DNA from: Rhodococcus spelaei
GTDB lineage: Bacteria > Actinomycetota > Actinomycetes > Mycobacteriales > Mycobacteriaceae
Reading direction: 5' to 3'
Length of the DNA: 64,000 nucleotides
Assembly (NCBI RefSeq): GCF_006704125.1
Contig: NZ_VIGH01000002.1
Coordinates: forward strand, 434,001 to 498,000
Shown in pieces: positions 11,225 to 18,422 of this stretch (positions are counted from its first letter, which is position 1; the number at the start of each line of letters is the position of its first letter). A program made the position numbers and the translations under genes. Below the pieces are notes generated by a model, which had not been told where the DNA came from, did no database searches, and worked only from the letters and a program-made list of their open reading frames with translations.

Positions 11225-12054
11225 CTCGCCACCTCCGTCGAATTCCTCCGCAACAGTGCATTCGTCCCCACGCCCACCACGATGAACGCGATCCCCAGCC
11301 AGGTCGGCCCGCCGTCCATCGCCAGGGTGATGATCCCGATCGGAACCAGCCACACCGCGAGTGGCGCGAACAACTCCCGCAACGGCGGGACCGGCTCGGC
11401 AGGACGCCCCTCGGCGACGGCCGCCCGCGCGCGGGCCACGTCGGGATACCAGTTCGTGAACTGAAGCGCGCACAGCAGCGCCGCGGTCTGGATGACCCAC
11501 CCGGTCCACAGGTTGTCCGGATCGTCCAGGATCGCGTCGCCGTAGAAGCCCGCGACCGCCGCGATCAGGAAGGCCAGCGCCCACGCACCGGTGATCACGT
11601 AGTTGACTCGAAGGAAGGTGGGCGTCCGCCAGTACTGCTCCTCGACCTCCTCGCGCGCGTACTGGATGGTGAACGGGACGCGAGCGAGCATCGACCCGAC
11701 CGCGATGAGCACGAGGGTGACGTTCGCGATCTCGCCGACCCAGACTTCCATCCACTCCTGCCCGGCCTCGTCGATCGAGAAGTGCAGCATCAGCAGTCCG
11801 GCGAAGAACGCCACGTCGACGACGCCGAGGATCTTGAGGGAACGGCCACGAGCGAGGTCCACGACCACGAACACCACCGACAGCGCGAGTGCGACCCCGG
11901 CCGCGACGACGAGCCGTCCCGGTCCCTCGAACACCCCGAGCACGATCCATGGGGCGAGTCCGGTGAGCGGCCCGTCGAGCAGCGCACCGAACGCCTCGAA
12001 GGCCCGCCGAGCGGGCGAGGAGGTCCGCGCAGTAGCGGGCACGTTCTCGACCAT
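11221..12054 (-). CDS. Integral membrane protein of unknown function
   Basis: A 277-aa protein (from ATG 12054) with about eight hydrophobic segments, for example LAPWIVLGVFEG, LVVAAGVALALSVVFVVVD, VDVAFFAGLLMLHF and a C-terminal WLGIAFIVVGVGTNALL. No transporter signature was recognised. A conserved-looking soluble loop REEVEEQYWRTPTFLRVNYV lies in the middle. Upstream in-frame GTG codons at 12055-12060 make the exact start uncertain. It overlaps the deaminase start by 4 nt, so it heads a probable membrane protein-deaminase-RidA operon. No function is proposed. Confidence 0.75.
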   Translation of the reverse strand: MVENVPATARTSSPARRAFEAFGALLDGPLTGLAPWIVLGVFEGPGRLVVAAGVALALSVVFVVVDLARGRSLKILGVVDVAFFAGLLMLHFSIDEAGQEWMEVWVGEIANVTLVLIAVGSMLARVPFTIQYAREEVEEQYWRTPTFLRVNYVITGAWALAFLIAAVAGFYGDAILDDPDNLWTGWVIQTAALLCALQFTNWYPDVARARAAVAEGRPAEPVPPLRELFAPLAVWLVPIGIITLAMDGGPTWLGIAFIVVGVGTNALLRRNSTEVAR

Positions 12055-12250
12055 CACGACCGATGCTAAACCCGGCCAACGCGGTTCGGGGCCGAACGGA
12101 CAGCGACCGGACCGAAACGAACCAGAGAGGATAGCGTGCCGGGAATTGAAGGAGCGCACCCGACGTGGCGTGTCCTGAGCCCACACCGATCACGGGTCGA
12201 TTACAGTCGGCTCGGGCAATATCGCGAACCGACGCGATGAGGAGGTCAGA

Positions 12251-13096
12251 GTGCGAGAACTTTCTGTGATCGGACTGGAGCCCGGCGGATCGCACGTGGT
12301 GTGCGCGGACAGCGAGACCGGCGAACGGTTCCGAATCCCGGCCGACGACAAGCTGCGCGCGGCCTCCCGCGGCGACATCGCGCACTTCGGTCAGATCCAG
12401 ATCGAGTCGGAGAGCCAACTGCGCCCGCGGGACATCCAGGCCCGCATCCGGGCCGGCGCCACCATCGAGCAGGTCGCGGACGAAGCGGGCGTCTCGACCA
12501 AGCGCGTCGAACGCTTCGCCCACCCGGTGCTGCTCGAACGCGCCCGCGCCGCGGAGATGGCACAGGGCGGACACCCGGTCCGGGAGAACGGTCCGACGGT
12601 CGAAACCCTCGCCGAGATCGTCGCGCTCGCGTTCCGCACCCGCGGGCACAACATCGACGACGCGACCTGGGACGCCTGGCGCGACGACGACGGACACTGG
12701 GTCGCCCAACTGCAGTGGCAGGCCGGCCGGACCGGCAACGCCGCACACTGGCGCTACCAGCCGGACACGCACGGCGGCACCATCTCTGCACTCGACACCG
12801 CGGCCACCGACCTGCTCGATCCCGACTTCGGACGCCCGCTGCGCGGCCTCGCCCCGCTCGCCCTCGAGGTCGGCAGTGCGGTGGACGGCGCGTCGATCGC
12901 GGACGACGAATCCGACCAGCTACCCCTGCCCGAGACGGAGTCGGGAACCGAGGACGACGTCGCCGAGATCGAGGGCGACGAGCACCTGCCCAAGGTCGCG
13001 CCGCAGCATCAGGGCGGCAAGGACAAGCGCGGCAAGCCGTCCCTGCCTTCCTGGGACGACGTCCTGCTCGGCGTCCGGAGCAGCGGCCGCGGCTGA
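12251..13096 (+). CDS. sepH: Septation protein SepH
   Basis: A 281-aa cytoplasmic protein of the DUF3071/SepH family. SepH binds FtsZ and promotes filament bundling at the division site in Streptomyces and mycobacteria. The conserved N-terminal domain spans about residues 1-100: a short beta start (ELSVIGLEPGGSHVVC) and a helix-turn-helix-like region (RDIQARIRAGATIEQVADEAGV) followed by VERFAHPVLLERAR. The C-terminal half is acidic and low in complexity, then basic, ending in PSLPSWDDVLLGVRS, the short conserved tail of the family. GTG start with GAGGAGG 8 nt upstream. Its position beside serC and trmH matches Rv0883c. Confidence 0.95.
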   Translation: MRELSVIGLEPGGSHVVCADSETGERFRIPADDKLRAASRGDIAHFGQIQIESESQLRPRDIQARIRAGATIEQVADEAGVSTKRVERFAHPVLLERARAAEMAQGGHPVRENGPTVETLAEIVALAFRTRGHNIDDATWDAWRDDDGHWVAQLQWQAGRTGNAAHWRYQPDTHGGTISALDTAATDLLDPDFGRPLRGLAPLALEVGSAVDGASIADDESDQLPLPETESGTEDDVAEIEGDEHLPKVAPQHQGGKDKRGKPSLPSWDDVLLGVRSSGRG

Positions 13097-13108
13097 CCCT
13101 CGCCGGAC

Positions 13109-13147
13109 TTACGGTAACCTTCGGTAACACTTAACTGGGTTCCGTAA
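13109..13147 (+). promoter_or_regulatory. Imperfect inverted repeat in promoter of the hydrolase gene
   Basis: TTACGG (13109-13114) and CCGTAA (13142-13147) bound a 39-nt region that also contains two direct copies of CGGTAAC (13112 and 13122). It lies between sepH and the GTG of the hydrolase. Possible operator for a fatty-acid or TetR-type regulator; the regulator is not identifiable in the window. Confidence 0.35.
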
Positions 13148-13164
13148 GCGCAAGGGGAGAACGC

Positions 13165-14229
13165 GTGCTCGACTTCGACTGGCGTCCGCGCCTGACCACC
13201 ATCACCCGCAACGCCTGGGGGCTGACCTTCGGCGGCGGCGTCGAGCCCGCCGAGCGCACCCCTTCCGAGCGGCTGCACAGCGGACACCACCGCGACCTGT
13301 ACCGGTTCGGCGTCGAGCGTCGCCGAGACGCCCGCCCGGTACTGCTGGTGCCGCCGCTCGCCGTCTCGGCAACCTGCTACGACCTGCGCCCCGGCCAGAG
13401 CATGGCCGCCCACCTGCTCGGGCAGGGCCACGCGACCTACCTCGTCGACTACGGCACGATGACCGCCGACGACCGCCGCATGGGCTTCGAGGCCTGGGTC
13501 GACGACATCCTGCCCGAGAGCATCCGACGCGTCAGCGACCTGCACGACGGAGCCCCGGTCGACCTGGTCGGCTGGAGCCTCGGCGGCACCATGTCCCTGC
13601 TCACCGCGGCCGCCCACGCCGACCTCCCGATCCGGTCGGTGACGGCGGTCGGAACGCCGGTCGACTACACCCGCATCCCCACCATCGCCCCGCTGCGGGC
13701 GGTCGGTGCCGTCACCAGCGAGCGGCCCCTCACCGCGGCCACCTGGGCGCTCGGCGGCCTGCCCGCACCCGTCGTCCAGGCGAGCTACCGTGCGACCGCG
13801 CTGCAACGCGAATTGCTGCGCCCCTGGTTCATCGCACGCAACCTGCACGACACCGAGTCGCTCGCCCGAATGGAGTCGATCGACCGGTTCATGGCCTCGA
13901 TGCCCGGCTACCCCGCCCGCTTCTTCCACCAGTTGTGCCAGCAGCTGATTCTCGGAAATGCGCTTGCTGCAGGGCAATTCCGACTCGGGGACCGGGTCGT
14001 CGAGCTGTCCGAGATCTCGGTACCGGTGCTCGCGGTCGGCGGGACCACCGACGTTCTCGCGCCCGCCGCGTCCGTGCAGGCACTGGTCCCGCTCCTGACC
14101 GGATCGCCGTCGGTGCGCTTCGAGGGCGTACCGGGCAGTCACCTCGGACTGGTGGCCGGCCCGGGCGCGAAGGACACCACGTGGCGGTTCCTCGACGAGT
14201 TCCTCGTCGACCCGATACCCGCCATCTGA
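13165..14229 (+). CDS. PHA synthase-like alpha/beta hydrolase
   Basis: A 354-aa alpha/beta-fold protein that aligns with class III polyhydroxyalkanoate synthase (PhaC-like) sequences: LVPPLAVSATCYDLRPGQSM, then TYLVDYG, the nucleophile elbow GWSLGG (S138), a VPVLAVGGTTDVLAP strand with the acidic residue, and a late GSHLGLVAG His. True PhaC enzymes use Cys in the elbow (GxCxG); here it is Ser, so this is more likely an esterase or acyltransferase-like hydrolase than a polymerase. GTG start with AAGGGGAGA upstream. It is monocistronic, with an inverted-repeat promoter region. Confidence 0.8.
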   Translation: MLDFDWRPRLTTITRNAWGLTFGGGVEPAERTPSERLHSGHHRDLYRFGVERRRDARPVLLVPPLAVSATCYDLRPGQSMAAHLLGQGHATYLVDYGTMTADDRRMGFEAWVDDILPESIRRVSDLHDGAPVDLVGWSLGGTMSLLTAAAHADLPIRSVTAVGTPVDYTRIPTIAPLRAVGAVTSERPLTAATWALGGLPAPVVQASYRATALQRELLRPWFIARNLHDTESLARMESIDRFMASMPGYPARFFHQLCQQLILGNALAAGQFRLGDRVVELSEISVPVLAVGGTTDVLAPAASVQALVPLLTGSPSVRFEGVPGSHLGLVAGPGAKDTTWRFLDEFLVDPIPAI

Positions 14230-14310
14230 CGACTCGGCGGTGCGCCGACGCCCAATCCCTCGCGAAAGTCGTACCCTGCTAACAAAGGGAACGAAAGCGA
14301 GGTGCGGGCC

Positions 14311-15036
14311 GTGGGGGCCAAAGCATCAACGATCTGGTACGTCGACGCCCCGGACCCCCTCGCAGTGCTGCGCGAAAGCGCCGAGTGCGACGCCGAAGCC
14401 GCCCGCGCACTGGTCGGCGCACTCTATCCCGAAACCGTCGTTGCACCACTGACTCCCGGCGCCATCGCCACCTCCGCCGGCGTGGGCAGACACGAGGTGT
14501 ACATCGGCAGCTTCCCGGGGCTGACCGTCGTGTGCGGAGCGAACCTCGCCGTCCACGAGCCGTCGACGCTCGACGAATCCTGGACGCGGCCACTGGCTTC
14601 CGAACGGACGTACCTGGTCTGCACCGACCCCGACACTGCGTGGGCCTCGTTCGCCTGCTGGGAACGCGGCGCGCTGCGGCGATCCTTCAGCGCGACGCCG
14701 GTGCACATCTACGAGGACATCGGCATCCCGCTGGTGTGGGAGCGACCCTTCTGGGCGGGCGAGCACCCGATGAAGCACCCGATCGAGGTGCTACCCGACC
14801 CGCAGTCCCTGCCGTTCAATCCCTGCGAGTTCGCCGAGGCCGCGAACGCCGAGTGGCTGGGCTTCCGCTACACCGGCCCGGTACGCGACGGTGAGATCGA
14901 TCCCGCGACCGTCGGCGTCTGCGGATTCGGCGTCTACGCCGAGGGCGAACTACCACCGGCGCCTGCTCTGGAGCCGAAACCTGCCGGGAGCCTGCGCCGT
15001 TGGCTGCGCCGGCTCGCGGGAGCGGAGCCTGCGTAG
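14311..15036 (+). CDS. DUF6928 family protein
   Basis: A 241-aa soluble protein (from GTG 14311) that I place in the DUF6928 family of mycolic-acid actinobacteria. The typical opening GAKASTIWYVDAPDPLAVLRE is present, with the central strand block RHEVYIGSFPGLTVVCGANLAVH and a Trp/Pro-rich LVWERPFWAGEHP. No catalytic motif, signal peptide or membrane segment was seen. GTG 14311 is favoured because GAGG lies 8 nt upstream and the product then begins at the family start; GTG 14302 would add three residues. The stop codon falls within the first copy of a 21-nt direct repeat. Function unknown. Confidence 0.75.
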   Translation: MGAKASTIWYVDAPDPLAVLRESAECDAEAARALVGALYPETVVAPLTPGAIATSAGVGRHEVYIGSFPGLTVVCGANLAVHEPSTLDESWTRPLASERTYLVCTDPDTAWASFACWERGALRRSFSATPVHIYEDIGIPLVWERPFWAGEHPMKHPIEVLPDPQSLPFNPCEFAEAANAEWLGFRYTGPVRDGEIDPATVGVCGFGVYAEGELPPAPALEPKPAGSLRRWLRRLAGAEPA

Positions 15037-15071
15037 CGAGCGCGGGCACCGGAGCGGAGCCTGCGTAGCGA
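15019..15071. repeat. Two 21-nt direct repeats after DUF6928
   Basis: Identical 21-nt units at 15019-15039 and 15051-15071 (GGAGCGGAGCCTGCGTAGCG, then A), 32 nt apart. The first contains the DUF6928 stop codon. Short GAGCGG-type repeats at gene ends are seen in actinobacteria; the role is unknown. Confidence 0.85.
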
Positions 15072-15090
15072 CCAACTGCGCAGCTGACTG

Positions 15091-15339
15091 TCAGCCGGCG
15101 CCGAACAGCAGCGCCACCCATCCCCCCACGACCCCGATCACGCCGCCCAGCAGTACCCACCGCCACACCGGCACCGCACGCCACGGCCACAGCGTCGGCG
15201 CGACCCCGGCAGCGACCACCGCGTTGACGACGATCGCCAGCACTGGATGAACGGCCACCATCGCAGCGCCGCAAGCGATTACCGCGGTCGCGACCACCGC
15301 GGCCGAGAATCCCGACACGACCCAGCCGGGACCGTTCAC
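15091..15339 (-). CDS. Small membrane protein, DUF2537-like
   Basis: An 82-aa protein with three hydrophobic segments (about 8-28, 30-48 and 58-80) and almost no soluble part. The GTG start overlaps the TGA of the TrmH gene (GTGA, 15336-15339), so it is translated as the second gene of that unit. Size and position beside trmH match mycobacterial Rv0882 (DUF2537). No function is known for the family. Confidence 0.75.
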   Translation of the reverse strand: MNGPGWVVSGFSAAVVATAVIACGAAMVAVHPVLAIVVNAVVAAGVAPTLWPWRAVPVWRWVLLGGVIGVVGGWVALLFGAG

Positions 15340-16142
15340 CCGCCCGTCCTGACCCGTTCGTAGAAGGCCATCGCCGCCGCCGTCGCCACGTTCAACGAAT
15401 CGGTGCCGGGCGCCATCGGAATCCGTGCCCGCACATCGGTCTTGCGCATCGTGTACTCGGACAGTCCCGGCCCCTCCGCGCCGAGCAGCAACGCCACCTT
15501 GTCCCCGGTCATCGCCTCCGCGAGGGTCATCGCCGAGGGGTTCGGGGTCAAGGAGATCAGCTGAAAACCCTTGTCCCTGAGCAACTGTAGGCCGTGCGGC
15601 CAGTCCGGAACCCGAGCGAACGGGACCCGCAGCACGTGTCCCATCGACACCCGGACCGCCCGCCGGTAGAGGGGGTCGGCGCAGGCGCCACCGAAGAGCA
15701 CCGCGTCCACCCCGAGACCCGCCGCATTGCGGAACATCGAACCGATGTTCTCGTGATCGTTGACGCCCTCGAGCACCGCGACCGTCCGAGCGCCCGCGAG
15801 CACGCCGTCCAGGTCGAGTTCCGGCGGGCGGTGGGCGGCGGCCAGCACGCCGCGGTTGAGGTGGAACCCCACGACCTCCGCCATCACGTCGGCGGTCGTC
15901 CGGTAGAACGGCACGTCCACCCCGTCGAGGTCCTCGGCGAGTTCGCCGAGCCTGCGGTCCACCCCGAGCAGGCTGATCGGGTCGAACCGGGAGGCGAGCA
16001 GTCGCTGCGCGACCAGCACTCCCTCGGCGATCACCAACCCCTTGCCGTCGGGCAGGTCGGGACGGCGATCCGAGGAGTTGAGGTCGCGGAAGTCGTCGAG
16101 CCTCGGGTCGGCCGGATCGTCTATGTCGATAACGTGAGCCAC
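15336..16142 (-). CDS. TrmH/SpoU-family RNA 2'-O-methyltransferase
   Basis: A 268-aa SPOUT methyltransferase that transfers methyl from SAM to a ribose 2'-OH of tRNA or rRNA. The three SPOUT motifs are present: NDHENIGSMFRNAAGLGVDA (motif 1, with catalytic Arg), LLLGAEGPGLSEYTM (motif 2) and IPMAPGTDSLNVATAAAMAF (motif 3, SAM knot). The N-terminal part (GLVIAEGVLVAQRLLASRF) is the SpoU substrate-binding domain. The start is GTG 16142 or the in-frame GTG 16160; 16142 is favoured because it gives VAHVIDIDDP. It is the ortholog of Rv0881 by position. The target nucleoside is not predictable here. Confidence 0.9.
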   Translation of the reverse strand: MAHVIDIDDPADPRLDDFRDLNSSDRRPDLPDGKGLVIAEGVLVAQRLLASRFDPISLLGVDRRLGELAEDLDGVDVPFYRTTADVMAEVVGFHLNRGVLAAAHRPPELDLDGVLAGARTVAVLEGVNDHENIGSMFRNAAGLGVDAVLFGGACADPLYRRAVRVSMGHVLRVPFARVPDWPHGLQLLRDKGFQLISLTPNPSAMTLAEAMTGDKVALLLGAEGPGLSEYTMRKTDVRARIPMAPGTDSLNVATAAAMAFYERVRTGG

Positions 16143-16182
16143 GCGACCATCTTGCCGCACTGCGACCCGGCCCCTGCCGGCC

Positions 16183-16614
16183 CTACTCGGAGTCGTTGAC
16201 GATCCCGCCGATGATGTCGATGGACTGACGCAACACGGCCTGCTGCTGGTCGTCCAGACCCGCGAGGCGATCCGTCATCCACTGCTCGCGAGCGGAGGTC
16301 TCGTCGGCGAGCAGCGCCCGTCCCGCATCGGTGAGGGAGACGATGATCTGACGCCCGTCGGTCGGGTGCGGGGTCCGCAGCACCATGCCGGCCTCGGCCA
16401 GTGACGCGATGACCCGGGTCATCGACGGCGGCTGCACCCGCTCGCGTGCGGCGAGTCCACCCGGCGTCATCGGTCCGTGCTCGTCGAGGCTCGCGATTGC
16501 TGACAGCTGGGTCAGCGACACCGCGGAGTCGGCACGCCGACCGCGAAGGTGTCGCGACAGACGCACGACCGCCAGGGAGAGATCGCTGGCAAGTGAGCGG
16601 GTATCCAAGGTCAC
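16183..16614 (-). CDS. MarR family transcriptional regulator
   Basis: A 143-aa winged-helix regulator. The recognition region SLTQLSAIASLDEHGPMTPG...RVQPPSMTRVIASLAEAGMVLR and the wing HPTDGRQIIVSLTDAG fit MarR. No Cys is present, so a thiol switch of the OhrR type is excluded; ligand sensing is more likely. GTG start. It lies between trmH and the purine permease, reading leftward, and matches mycobacterial Rv0880 in place and size. It starts 33 nt from the end of the permease gene, so it may be read through from it. Confidence 0.88.
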   Translation of the reverse strand: MTLDTRSLASDLSLAVVRLSRHLRGRRADSAVSLTQLSAIASLDEHGPMTPGGLAARERVQPPSMTRVIASLAEAGMVLRTPHPTDGRQIIVSLTDAGRALLADETSAREQWMTDRLAGLDDQQQAVLRQSIDIIGGIVNDSE

Positions 16615-16647
16615 CTACGGAGGATACGGCACTGCGTGACAACTGGT

Positions 16648-18111
16648 TCAGGTAATGGCGTCAGTTATAGGACCGACAGCAAAGTAGGCCACGAACAGCG
16701 CCGCAACCACCCACAGGAGCGGGTGAATCTGCTTCGCCTTGCCGCTCGCGGCGCCGATGACGACCCACGCGATGAAGCCGACGCCGATGCCGTTCGCGAT
16801 CGAGTAGGTGAACGGCATCACGACGATGGTCAGGAAGGCCGGCAGCGCCACGTCGAACTTGGTGAAGTCGATGTCGCGGACCTGCCCGATCATCAGCGCA
16901 CCGACCACCACGAGAGCCGGGGCGGCCGCCTCGATCGGCACCACCGAGTACAACGGGGTCAGGAACATCGCGGCCAGGAACAGCAGGCCTGTCACGACGT
17001 TCGCGAGGCCGGTGCGAGCGCCCTCGGCGATGCCCGAGGCGGACTCCACGAAGACGGTGTTCGACGAGGCCGACGCGCCACCGCCGACGATCGCGCCGGC
17101 GCCCTCCACCACGAATGCCTTGCCGATGCCCGGCAGGTTGCCGTGCTCGTCGGCGAGGCCGCCCTCCTTGCCGAGGCCGGTCATCGTGCCCATCGCGTCG
17201 AAGAAGTTGGCGAGCACCAGGGTGAACACCAGCAGGCTGGCGGCCAGGACGCCGATCCGGGTGAAGGCACCGAACAGGCTGACGTCGCCGACCAGGCTGA
17301 GGTCGGGCAGCTGCGCGAGGACGTCCGGCAGGACCGGCACGCTGAGGTTCCAGCCCTTCGGATCCACGCCCTTGGACGCCCCGACGTGGAAGACGGCTTC
17401 GAGAACGATCGCCAGCGCGGTGGTGACCACGATGCCGATCAGCAGACCGCCACGGACCTTGCGCGCCACCAGAATTCCCATCAGCAGCACACCGAACACG
17501 AAGATGACGGTGGGCAACGACGCGATGGAGCCGCCGATGCCGAGACCGACCGGGACGGTGGTGCCGGCGACGTCGGGGATCCGCCGGACGAAGCCCGCGT
17601 CGACGAAACCGATGAACGCGATGAACATGCCGATGCCTGCCGCGATGGCCGACTTGAGCGCATCCGGGATGGCGTTGAACACCGCGGTCCGGAAGCCCGA
17701 GATGGCAAGCACCACAATGATGATGCCGTCGATGACCACCAGACCCATCGCCTCCGGCCAGGTGACCTGGGGCGCGATGGTCACGGCGAGCAGGGCGTTG
17801 ATTCCCAGTCCGGCGGCGATGCCGAACGGATAGTTCGCGACGATGCCGAAGACGATGCTCATCACGCCCGCGACGAGCGCGGTCACCGCTGCTACCTGGG
17901 CCACGGGAAGGATGTTGCCGAGCACGTCCGTCTTCGCGGCCGCGTCGTCGGCGGAGAAGCTGCCGAGGATCAGCGGGTTGAGCACCACGATGTAGGACAT
18001 CGCGACGAAGGTGACGAGGCCGCCGCGCACCTCTTTGCTCAGTGTCGAACCGCGTTCGGTGATCTTGAAGTAGTTGTCAAGGAGCTTCGAGGTTCCAGCC
18101 ATATCGTTCAT
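16648..18111 (-). CDS. NCS2 (AzgA-type) purine permease
   Basis: A 487-aa inner-membrane symporter with about 13 hydrophobic segments. It belongs to the AzgA/PbuG branch of nucleobase-cation symporter 2: the N-terminal YFKITERGSTLSKEVRGGL, FVAMSYIVVLNP and the mid-protein ANFFDAMGTMTGLGKEGGL are hallmark segments. These carriers import adenine, guanine or hypoxanthine with protons. ATG 18111 sits very close to GGAGA, so ATG 18102 is an alternative start. The DUF2530 gene is divergent. The adjacent deaminase at 10.7 kb is too far away to be an operon partner. Confidence 0.9.
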   Translation of the reverse strand: MNDMAGTSKLLDNYFKITERGSTLSKEVRGGLVTFVAMSYIVVLNPLILGSFSADDAAAKTDVLGNILPVAQVAAVTALVAGVMSIVFGIVANYPFGIAAGLGINALLAVTIAPQVTWPEAMGLVVIDGIIIVVLAISGFRTAVFNAIPDALKSAIAAGIGMFIAFIGFVDAGFVRRIPDVAGTTVPVGLGIGGSIASLPTVIFVFGVLLMGILVARKVRGGLLIGIVVTTALAIVLEAVFHVGASKGVDPKGWNLSVPVLPDVLAQLPDLSLVGDVSLFGAFTRIGVLAASLLVFTLVLANFFDAMGTMTGLGKEGGLADEHGNLPGIGKAFVVEGAGAIVGGGASASSNTVFVESASGIAEGARTGLANVVTGLLFLAAMFLTPLYSVVPIEAAAPALVVVGALMIGQVRDIDFTKFDVALPAFLTIVVMPFTYSIANGIGVGFIAWVVIGAASGKAKQIHPLLWVVAALFVAYFAVGPITDAIT

Positions 18112-18179
18112 GTCTCCATCGCCGAAGGTGCGCGTCGCACTTCGGAGGTTAAATCACCAGCCGCGGTAGCGTTACTCGC

Positions 18180-18422
18180 GTGACGCACACCGCACCTCCC
18201 CTACCTGCTCGGCTGACCGATCCGCGGCCCGTGGTCGCCATCGGCACGATCGCCTGGTTGGTGGCGACGATCGTGATGCTCGCCGCCGGCGACCGGTGGG
18301 CTTCCGCCGTGCCGATCTGCTACGCCGGCCTTGCGGTCGGCGCGGCGGGTTTCGCCCTCTTCCTCGTCCAACGCGCGGCGGCGCGGCGCGGCAGCCGGAC
18401 CGCGCAGCGCGGCCTCAGCTGA
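18180..18422 (+). CDS. Small membrane protein, DUF2530
   Basis: An 80-aa protein with two membrane segments (about 22-38 and 43-64) and a basic C-terminal tail. It matches DUF2530 (Rv0879c position). A TAGCGT -10-like hexamer ends 7 nt before the GTG, so the mRNA may be leaderless, which is common in this group. The 3' end overlaps the convergent YhgE gene by 8 nt. Function unknown. Confidence 0.75.
   Translation: MTHTAPPLPARLTDPRPVVAIGTIAWLVATIVMLAAGDRWASAVPICYAGLAVGAAGFALFLVQRAAARRGSRTAQRGLS

Noticed and set aside
10720-12772. 679-aa reading of the deaminase frame
   Set aside because: The conserved protein begins at ATG 11224; upstream sequence is shadow over the membrane protein gene and sepH.
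16636-18183. 515-aa plus-strand open frame opposite the purine permease
   Set aside because: Extremely charged repetitive composition (HHDD, GGHD) typical of GC-rich antisense; the opposite strand is a clear NCS2 permease.
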